From Methanomassiliicoccus sp. UBA6 (GTDB lineage: Archaea > Thermoplasmatota > Thermoplasmata > Methanomassiliicoccales > Methanomassiliicoccaceae), in contig DAVH01000012.1 in NCBI GenBank assembly GCA_002508545.1, forward strand, positions 27,575 to 47,455: a DNA stretch of 19,881 bases, written 5' to 3'. The notes under the pieces were generated by a model. That model did not search any database. It saw only the letters and a program-made list of their open reading frames with translations, and was not told the origin of the DNA. Below, piece after piece: positions 14,643 to 19,881 of this stretch. Position 1 is the first letter of the stretch. Each line of letters begins with the position of its first letter. The position numbers were made by a program, and so were the translations under genes.

Positions 14643-14655
14643 TCAAGGACCTTGA
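14643..14655. repeat. Palindrome in a divergent promoter region
   Basis: TCAAGGACCTTGA has perfect 6-bp arms around one base. It lies between the two divergent TATA boxes (14594 and 14681), about 25 bp upstream of the plus-strand box, as expected of a dimeric regulator site. Confidence 0.4.
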
Positions 14656-14680
14656 GGAAGTTCAGTATCCATAGCAGAGA

Positions 14681-14687
14681 ATAAATA
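14681..14687 (+). promoter_or_regulatory. TATA box of the zinc-ribbon membrane protein gene
   Basis: ATAAATA is centred about 26 bp before ATG 14710, favouring that codon over TTG 14701. Confidence 0.55.
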
Positions 14688-14709
14688 AGCCGCAGGAGAA
14701 TTGCCTGAC

Positions 14710-15360
14710 ATGGTCGGGGAAGCTGGAAAGTGCCCGGAATGCGGGGCCGAACCGCCTGAGGGCGATGAGAAATGCCCGCTGTGCGGCCCGGACGAACAGC
14801 GAGGCCGGGCGGTCTTCGACCGCAGCCGGAAGCGGCGCCTGACGGTTCTCGTCATCGGCCTGGCCATCATCCTTGCGGCGATCGTTCTTCAGCCCATCGT
14901 GCACGAGCTGCAGCTCACCCCTTCCCAGAAGCTGGTCGTCACCTCCAATGACCTGGGTCCAGGGTGGTGGAGCGGCGAGCCGGAGAAGGTGACCGACCAT
15001 AGGGCCCCTACGGCCGATACGGCCTACGTGCGTCTGCAATATCTCGAGGGCTCGAAATTGGTTGAGGGCCATTGCTATCTGTTCAAGTTCCCGGCCCAGG
15101 AACTGGCCGACGCTTACTACCTTGAGCATCGCGACGATGCGGTCACGAACGAGGCTTTTGTCAGCATGGAGTTCATCGCCGTGGGCGACCATGCGTACCT
15201 GACCTCCTCGAACATGAACGGGCATGACGGCTGGAGCAGACACGCTCTTATTCAGAAGGGGAGCTGGATCGCATACATTTTTCTGTCCACGGTCGACGCG
15301 GACATGAGCGAAGAGCTGATCGTCCACGCGGCCGAGGTGCAGGCGGCCAAGCTGCCCTGA
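14710..15360 (+). CDS. Zinc-ribbon, single-pass membrane protein
   Basis: A 216-residue protein of unknown function. A short N-terminal zinc ribbon (CPECG, Cys8/Cys11, and CPLCG, Cys22/Cys25) is followed by a basic stretch (RSRKRR) and one membrane span (about 44-64, LTVLVIGLAIILAAIVL). A soluble domain of about 150 residues follows, presumably outside the cell. That domain contains GPGWWSGEP, YVRLQYLEG and an Ala/Glu-rich end; I do not recognise its family. The basic stretch before the span predicts the zinc ribbon stays in the cytoplasm. The layout resembles many archaeal sensor or anchor proteins of unknown role. ATG 14710 is preferred from TATA spacing; TTG 14701 would add three residues. 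Confidence 0.8.
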   Translation: MVGEAGKCPECGAEPPEGDEKCPLCGPDEQRGRAVFDRSRKRRLTVLVIGLAIILAAIVLQPIVHELQLTPSQKLVVTSNDLGPGWWSGEPEKVTDHRAPTADTAYVRLQYLEGSKLVEGHCYLFKFPAQELADAYYLEHRDDAVTNEAFVSMEFIAVGDHAYLTSSNMNGHDGWSRHALIQKGSWIAYIFLSTVDADMSEELIVHAAEVQAAKLP

Positions 15361-15387
15361 GCTGGCCAGAGCGGCCAAGCGGCGAGA

Positions 15388-15400
15388 GGGCAAACCTTTT
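15388..15400 (+). promoter_or_regulatory. Promoter element of trmI
   Basis: GGGCAAACCTTTT is identical to 690-702 and lies the same distance from the start codon (15425). Leaderless transcription is likely. Confidence 0.5.
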
Positions 15401-15424
15401 CTCCCGGTCGCTCATTGCATCGGC

Positions 15425-16189
15425 ATGCTCTCCGAGGGCGACCTCATCTACCTGCTCGACGACAAGGACCACCGCTACTGGCTCCAGCTCCGGAAGGACA
15501 TGATCCGGGTACAGGGCCTGGGAGTGGTGGACGGCAACAAGATCGTCGGCCATGAGGACGGTTCCCTCATCAAGCTGGCCGGGAAGGACTTCCGGGCGTT
15601 CGGGACCACCGTGGTCCAGCTGATGGAGTCTCTGGAGCGAGGACCGCAGATCATCACCCCCAAGGATGCCGCGACCATCGTCTTCCAGCTTGGCCTGAGG
15701 GCCGGGGAGACCGTGCTGGAGGCGGGGGTCGGCTCGGCCGGCCTGACCATGGCGCTGCTCAACGCGGTCATGCCCTCTGGCAAGGTCATCTCGGTGGAGG
15801 TCCGCGACGATTTCGCGCAGCGAGCCCGCAGGAACGTCGAGCGGGCCGGGCTCGCGCCGTACTGGGACCTGCGGGTCGGTGATGTCAAGACCGTAGAGCT
15901 CGGTACGACGGTCGACGCCGTGGCCCTGGACATGCCCGACCCCTGGCTGGCGCTCGACAATGTCGACCGCTTCCTCCGCCCCGGCGGGCGCTTCGCTGGC
16001 TTCGTCCCCAACACCAACCAGGTCGAGGGGCTGGTGAACGGGCTGCGCGAGCGCGGCTACCTCGAGGTGCGGGCGTACGAGAACATCCAGCGTTCCATCG
16101 AGGTGCATCCCGGGGGCGTGCGGCCGTCGTACGAGAACCTCGCCCACACCGGGTACCTGGTGTTCGGCCGCCGGCCGGCCAGGGAATGA
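15425..16189 (+). CDS. trmI: tRNA (adenine-N1)-methyltransferase
   Basis: A 254-residue class I SAM-dependent methyltransferase that makes m1A at position 58 (57/58 in archaea) in the tRNA T-loop, acting as a homotetramer. The N-terminal beta-rich domain (about 1-70) precedes the SAM motif I VLEAGVGSAGLTMALL (97-112), the acidic residue ending strand 2 (VISVEVRDD, Glu125), and ALDMPDPWLAL (about 167-177), the family substrate-pocket motif. The C-terminus has ERGYLEVRAYENIQRS and PSYENLAHTGYLVFGRR. It is a single gene by appearance, although marC-like follows 45 bases later with its own promoter. Confidence 0.94.
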   Translation: MLSEGDLIYLLDDKDHRYWLQLRKDMIRVQGLGVVDGNKIVGHEDGSLIKLAGKDFRAFGTTVVQLMESLERGPQIITPKDAATIVFQLGLRAGETVLEAGVGSAGLTMALLNAVMPSGKVISVEVRDDFAQRARRNVERAGLAPYWDLRVGDVKTVELGTTVDAVALDMPDPWLALDNVDRFLRPGGRFAGFVPNTNQVEGLVNGLRERGYLEVRAYENIQRSIEVHPGGVRPSYENLAHTGYLVFGRRPARE

Positions 16190-16205
16190 AAATCATCACA
16201 ATGAG

Positions 16206-16216
16206 ATTAAATATAC
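16206..16216 (+). promoter_or_regulatory. TATA box of the MarC-family gene
   Basis: ATTAAATATAC is centred about 25 bp before GTG 16235, supporting a leaderless GTG start. Confidence 0.55.
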
Positions 16217-16234
16217 ACATTCCGGTCCGCGTCC

Positions 16235-16885
16235 GTGGACCTTGAGTTCGCGGTGTCGGCGTTCGCCACGGTGTTCGCCATCGTCAACCCCATCGGCAAC
16301 ATACCGTTCTTCTACGCGGTCACCGACGGGTACACGCACGAGGACAAGAAGCGGGTGGCGGCAAAGACCTGCATCGTGACCGCGGTCGTCCTCTTCATCT
16401 TCGCCCTGTTCGGACAGTGGATATTCAGCCTCTATGGGATAACCATCCCCGCGTTCCGCATCGCCGGCGGGATCCTGCTGTTCAGCATCGCGTTCTCCAT
16501 GCTCAACGGCCAGAAGTCGAAGACCAAGCTTACCGACGAGGAGAAGGAGGAGGCGCTGCAGAAGGACTCGGTGGGCATCGTTCCGCTCGGCATCCCGATG
16601 TTCGCCGGGCCAGGGGCCATCACCACGGTGATGATCCTGGTCTCCGACGCCCTGGCCACCTCCGAGGCGGTCGTCCGACTGGCGGTGATCTCGGCCGCCA
16701 TCGTACTGACGGTGATCATCTCCTACGAGATGCTGGTCCACTCGGAGCGCATCTTCAACATGATGGGCCGGTCAGGGGCGATGGCGTTCTCCCGCATCAT
16801 GGGCCTGCTGCTCGCGGCGGTCGCCATCAACTTCGTTCTCCGGGGCATCGCCCAGGCCATCCCGCTCTACGATCTGCTGCCCTGA
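16235..16885 (+). CDS. MarC-family integral membrane protein
   Basis: A 216-residue polytopic membrane protein of the MarC/UPF0056 family. The opening AFATVFAIVNPIGNIPFFYA is the family hallmark, and about six membrane spans follow, including YGITIPAFRIAGGILLFSIA and IPLGIPMFAGPGAITTVMIL-like segments (LGIPMFAGPGAIT is exact). A charged loop, KSKTKLTDEEKEEALQ, separates the two halves. Members were once linked to multiple antibiotic resistance, but that role is not supported and the substrate is unknown. The start is GTG (Val codon) with a TATA box 25 bp upstream. No partner gene is evident. Confidence 0.92.
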   Translation: MDLEFAVSAFATVFAIVNPIGNIPFFYAVTDGYTHEDKKRVAAKTCIVTAVVLFIFALFGQWIFSLYGITIPAFRIAGGILLFSIAFSMLNGQKSKTKLTDEEKEEALQKDSVGIVPLGIPMFAGPGAITTVMILVSDALATSEAVVRLAVISAAIVLTVIISYEMLVHSERIFNMMGRSGAMAFSRIMGLLLAAVAINFVLRGIAQAIPLYDLLP

Positions 16886-16919
16886 GCTCATTGTCGCTCC
16901 CGGGAATACTTGCTCCATT

Positions 16920-16934
16920 GTTTATATTTAAAAC
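16920..16934 (+). promoter_or_regulatory. TATA box of the first tandem transglutaminase-like gene
   Basis: GTTTATATTTAAAAC is the strongest AT island in the window, centred about 23 bp before GTG 16948. Confidence 0.55.
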
Positions 16935-16947
16935 AAGATTTTAACCT

Positions 16948-18468
16948 GTGCCCCAGTCTTCTACCGGTAAAGTCATTGCCTGCCTCGCCCTGGCGGCGAT
17001 GGTCCTGGCCCCCGCTTCCATCATATATCAGGAAAAGATCTTGCAGCCCTCCCCGGACCGCTTGTTCCAGCAGGGCATGGGCGAGTTCAACGGCTCCAAC
17101 TACGGAGCGGCCTCGGACCTGTTCAACCGCTCCTACCGCGCGTTCATGTCCGAGGGGGACGGGGAGCGGGCCCTCGAGTCCCTGAACTGGAAGCTCCGCG
17201 CCGACCGCGTTCTGCTGGAGTACCCGTTCACCCGCGAGGATGCCGAAGGCCTCCTGGCCGAGAGGTTCCCGGACGTGCCGGAGAGTGAGCGCAGCGCATG
17301 GCTGGATGGTCGGTCCATCGAGCGTATCTACTCCGACCAGGAGTGGCGCTACTTCGTCAACATCGCCGAAAACATCGCTTACCGCAACCTGACGCTGTAC
17401 CATCATCTCAACGACGACGAGTGGCCGTCGACCATGCTCAACGGGATGATGCACGAGGTCCTTGCCCAGCATGCCACCGCCACGGGCACCTACTTCAACC
17501 CCCAGAACTACACGGCCGGCGGGACGCTCACCATCGAGAGGTGGATGCTTCCGTCCGCTGGCGAGCTGTCCGTATGGATACCTGCGCCGATCGAGACCGG
17601 CGGCCAGAGCAGCGTGGAAGTGCTGAGCGTCACCCCCGAGGAGTGGGTCAGGACGATCACGACCTCGGGCGCCCACCTTGGTCAGATCTACATGGCGATC
17701 CCCTTGGAGGGCATCATCGACGATATCGTGATCACTGTCTCCTATCGCATCTCGTCCTACCAGGTCCGCACCGATATCAATCCCTCGGCCCTCGGGGAGT
17801 ATGACCGCGGCTCCGGCATCTACACCACCTACACCTCGTCCAGCGAGAACATCGTGGTCAATGATGAAATCCGCAGGGAGGCCAGGGAGGTCGTAGGTGA
17901 GGAAACGAACCCCTACCGGCAGGCCCTGATGCTCTACGAGCACGTGGTGGAGAACATCGCCTACAGCTATACCCCTCACATGTCCCTGACCTCGATGGGA
18001 ATGGCGGAATCGGAGTACGTGCGGACGAACCGCTATGGCGACTGCGGCGCGCAGTCGATGTACTACTGCGCGATGCTGCGCTCCCTGGGCATCCCGGCCC
18101 GCACCTGCGGTGGTTACCAATCCTTCGATGACCGCACCGGACCGCACATCTGGGCCGAGGTGTACATGCCCGGGCACGGATGGATGCCGGTGGACGTGGC
18201 CATGGCCAACGCCATCAACTGGATACCGCTCTCCGAGGCGACCGGCGAGGAGCGCGCTGATTACCAGCGCTACTACTTCGGCAACCTTGACAACATGAGG
18301 TACGTCATCCAGGACAGCGTGGACGTTCCCTTGAGCCCGGAGCCGGAGATGCACAATCCCATCTACCCGTGCTTCCAGAACCCCGTGGCCTCCTGCCGCG
18401 CCTCGGACCTCGACGTCCCGTTGATGGCCCAGGTGTTCTGGGAGTTCGAGATCTCCAGGGCGCCGTAG
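16948..18468 (+). CDS. Exported transglutaminase-like protein, tandem copy 1
   Basis: A 506-residue predicted exported protein. An N-terminal hydrophobic signal or anchor lies at residues 8-27 (KVIACLALAAMVLAPASIIY). A TPR-like pair of helices follows (about 40-92: GAASDLFNRSYRAF, ALESLNWKLRADRVLLEY), then a beta-rich middle region (about 190-300). The transglutaminase-like domain spans about 310-430, with Cys366 in YGDCGAQSMYYCAMLRSLG, His400 in GPHIWAEVYMPGHGW and Asp416 in MPVDVAMAN. All three catalytic positions are present, so it is probably an active cysteine protease, amidase or transferase; the substrate is unknown. The start is GTG, aligned with the ATG of its downstream paralogue. 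The stop is TAG. The paralogue begins 133 bases downstream in the same direction. Confidence 0.88.
   Translation: MPQSSTGKVIACLALAAMVLAPASIIYQEKILQPSPDRLFQQGMGEFNGSNYGAASDLFNRSYRAFMSEGDGERALESLNWKLRADRVLLEYPFTREDAEGLLAERFPDVPESERSAWLDGRSIERIYSDQEWRYFVNIAENIAYRNLTLYHHLNDDEWPSTMLNGMMHEVLAQHATATGTYFNPQNYTAGGTLTIERWMLPSAGELSVWIPAPIETGGQSSVEVLSVTPEEWVRTITTSGAHLGQIYMAIPLEGIIDDIVITVSYRISSYQVRTDINPSALGEYDRGSGIYTTYTSSSENIVVNDEIRREAREVVGEETNPYRQALMLYEHVVENIAYSYTPHMSLTSMGMAESEYVRTNRYGDCGAQSMYYCAMLRSLGIPARTCGGYQSFDDRTGPHIWAEVYMPGHGWMPVDVAMANAINWIPLSEATGEERADYQRYYFGNLDNMRYVIQDSVDVPLSPEPEMHNPIYPCFQNPVASCRASDLDVPLMAQVFWEFEISRAP
17371..17405 (+). repeat. 35-base block shared with the downstream paralogue
   Basis: These 35 bases are identical to 19025-19059. 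They encode NIAYRNLTLYH in both tandem transglutaminase-like genes. Surrounding codons differ at many positions. Confidence 0.85.
18037..18086 (+). repeat. 50-base block shared with the downstream paralogue, at the catalytic Cys
   Basis: These 50 bases are identical to 19688-19737. They encode the segment from GDCGAQS through MLRSL, containing the catalytic cysteine. Perfect identity at synonymous positions over this length stands out against the flanks. Confidence 0.9.
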
Positions 18469-18504
18469 GCGACGCGGGGCCGCTTCGTATGACGATAATC
18501 TCAA

Positions 18505-18536
18505 GGTCGGGCGGTGCAGGGCGCCCCGACCGCCCG
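18505..18536. repeat. Two overlapping alternative hairpins between the tandem copies
   Basis: GGTCGGG (18505-18511) pairs with CCCGACC (18525-18531). CGGGCGGT (18508-18515) pairs with ACCGCCCG (18529-18536). The two stems exclude each other. They lie downstream of copy 1 and could end its transcript, although no T-run follows. Confidence 0.45.
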
Positions 18537-18569
18537 GCGGACGCTATCCTGCATGATACCCATGCCCGA

Positions 18570-18579
18570 AACTTTATTG
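18570..18579 (+). promoter_or_regulatory. TATA box of the second tandem transglutaminase-like gene
   Basis: AACTTTATTG is centred about 27 bp before ATG 18602, so copy 2 probably has its own promoter. Confidence 0.5.
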
Positions 18580-18601
18580 CCAGCATCGAATAGTTTTCAT
18601 C

Positions 18602-19881
18602 ATGTCCAAATCGCACGTGGGACAGGCGCTGGCCTGCGCCACCCTGGTGGCCATGATCTTGGCACCGGCCACGCTTATCCTTTTCGACAGCTCAGCTAGG
18701 TCATCGGCCAACATCCAGTTCAATGAAGGAATGAACGAGTTCAACAGCTCCAACTTTGGTGCCGCGTCGGACCACTTCAACCGCTCCTATCACATGTACC
18801 TGGACGCCGGCAACGACGCGGCGGCCCTGGAGTCTCTGAACTGGAAGCTCCGTGCCGACCGGGTGCTCTTGGAGTACGGCCTCGACCGCCACGATGCGGA
18901 GGAGCTGCTGGCCGAGACCTTCCCGTGGGTCCCGGAGCATCAGCGCATGGCATGGCTCGACGCCCCCGACATCGAGAGGATCTTCACCGACGGCCAGTAC
19001 CGCTACTTCGTCAGCATCGCCGACAACATCGCTTACCGCAACCTGACGCTGTACCATCAGTGGAAGGACCGCGCCGGACCGGACGTGCTGAAGACGATGA
19101 TGCTGGACATCCTGTCCTCGGACGCCAACCGCACCGGTACCTTCTTCAATCCCCAGAACTACACCGCCACCGGCTCACTGTCCATCGACCGCGAGCTGTT
19201 GCCGGCCACCGGAACGATGTCCATATGGGTGCCCGCTCCCATCGAGACCGACAGCCAGAGCAACGTGCAAGTGCTGAGCGTCACCCCGGAGGAGTGGGTC
19301 AGGACGGTGTCCTCTCCGGACAGCGACATCGGCCAGATCTACCTCGAGGTCGACCTGGAAGGCCTGACCGAGGACATCGTGGTCAACGTCTCGTACTCCT
19401 TCACGACCTACCAGAAGCACTTCACCGTCGACCCGGACGCGGTGGGCGACTACGACCGCACCTCACACAACTACACCACATATACCAGGTCGGACGGGAA
19501 CATCCTCATCACCCCGGACATCGCCGCCAAGGCCAGGGAGGTCGTCGGCGAGGAGACCAACCCCTACCTGCAGGCCAAGCTCCTCTACGACTACGTGATA
19601 GGCAACATCACCTACAGCTTCATGCCCCACGTCTCACTGTCGTCCAGGGGCATCGCCGAGTCGGTGTACGTGCACGAGAACCGCTACGGCGACTGCGGCG
19701 CGCAGTCGATGTACTACTGCGCGATGCTGCGCTCCCTTGGCGTCCCGGCCCGCGCCTGCGGAGGATACCAGATGTTCGTCGGCGGCACCGGGTCCCACTT
19801 CTGGGCGGAGTTCTACCTGCCCAACTACGGATGGGTGCCGGTGGACGTGACCGCGGCGGACGCCATGGACAACATAGCGCT
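18602..19881 (+). CDS. Exported transglutaminase-like protein, tandem copy 2, C-terminus beyond window
   Basis: The frame from ATG 18602 is open to the right edge (426 codons). It matches copy 1 along its whole length: N-terminal hydrophobic segment (QALACATLVAMILAPATLIL), TPR-like helices (LESLNWKLRADRVLLEY identical), NPQNYTA, VLSVTPEEWVRT, and the catalytic domain. Catalytic residues are Cys365 in YGDCGAQSMYYC, His399 in GSHFWAEFYLPNYGW and Asp415 in VPVDVTAAD, all one position earlier than in copy 1. Identity is well over half in the N-terminal third by eye. It is a tandem duplication of an exported cysteine-type hydrolase or transferase with unknown substrate. About 80 C-terminal residues should lie outside, judging from copy 1. 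Confidence 0.88.
   Translation, partial: MSKSHVGQALACATLVAMILAPATLILFDSSARSSANIQFNEGMNEFNSSNFGAASDHFNRSYHMYLDAGNDAAALESLNWKLRADRVLLEYGLDRHDAEELLAETFPWVPEHQRMAWLDAPDIERIFTDGQYRYFVSIADNIAYRNLTLYHQWKDRAGPDVLKTMMLDILSSDANRTGTFFNPQNYTATGSLSIDRELLPATGTMSIWVPAPIETDSQSNVQVLSVTPEEWVRTVSSPDSDIGQIYLEVDLEGLTEDIVVNVSYSFTTYQKHFTVDPDAVGDYDRTSHNYTTYTRSDGNILITPDIAAKAREVVGEETNPYLQAKLLYDYVIGNITYSFMPHVSLSSRGIAESVYVHENRYGDCGAQSMYYCAMLRSLGVPARACGGYQMFVGGTGSHFWAEFYLPNYGWVPVDVTAADAMDNIA
19025..19059 (+). repeat. 35-base block shared with the upstream paralogue
   Basis: Identical to 17371-17405; see that entry for the encoded segment. Confidence 0.85.
19688..19737 (+). repeat. 50-base block shared with the upstream paralogue
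   Basis: Identical to 18037-18086, covering the catalytic cysteine codon at 19694-19696. Confidence 0.9.

Noticed and set aside
16235..16885. Antibiotic-resistance efflux function for the MarC-family protein
   Set aside because: The name is historical and the resistance link is not supported; no resistance context is present.
16888..18504. A 538-codon minus-strand frame opposite tandem copy 1
   Set aside because: The plus strand has the catalytic motifs, a signal segment and a strong TATA box. The antisense product is low-complexity, and a partial analogue opposite copy 2 reflects only the duplication.
16948..19881. Tandem genes as part of a mobile element or defence island
   Set aside because: No integrase, transposase, terminal repeats or base-composition shift is visible; the flanks are housekeeping genes.

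Overview
The window reads as chromosomal DNA of a GC-rich euryarchaeon. The evidence is an archaeal GINS subunit, a HerA-type ATPase, pantoate kinase (an archaea-specific CoA step), archaeal-type prolyl-tRNA synthetase with a C-terminal zinc module, a short PRPP synthetase, a two-subunit glycine decarboxylase, and TATA boxes about 23-30 bp ahead of start codons with almost no 5' leader. High GC, leaderless genes and this gene mix would suit Thermoplasmata, possibly Methanomassiliicoccales. That placement is inference, because no rRNA or lineage marker is present.

Layout: a GINS subunit leaves the left edge on the minus strand. Divergent from it is a DUF167-TOPRIM pair (728-1425), which runs tail to tail into a membrane-anchored fibronectin-like/transglutaminase-like protein (1432-3051, minus). 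A frameshifted glyoxalase-fold gene follows (3203-3630). The operon gcvPA-gcvPB-tmk spans 3736-7259, and coaBC-pantoate kinase spans 7398-9460. DUF357 and herA (9461-11385) are on the minus strand and share a promoter region with prs (11512). proS (12440-13843) meets an RNase III-like gene and a small membrane protein on the minus strand (13849-14570). The right part is all plus strand: a zinc-ribbon membrane protein, tRNA m1A methyltransferase, a MarC-family membrane protein, and two tandem paralogous exported transglutaminase-like proteins, the second cut by the window end.

Functional links: pantoate kinase and CoaBC lie on either side of phosphopantothenate synthetase in archaeal CoA synthesis. 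The glycine decarboxylase subunits supply one-carbon units, and thymidylate kinase in the same operon acts in dTTP synthesis. GINS, HerA, PRPP synthetase, ProRS and TrmI are information-processing or nucleotide genes. The least explained part is the set of three exported transglutaminase-like proteins, especially the tandem pair at 16948-19881, whose architecture is signal/anchor, TPR-like helices, beta-rich region, then Cys-His-Asp domain.

The genes are tightly packed. No gene-free stretch reaches 300 bases; the longest, 524-727, holds two divergent promoters and two small inverted repeats. I saw no tRNA, rRNA, CRISPR array, insertion sequence or integrase, and nothing pointing to recent horizontal transfer.
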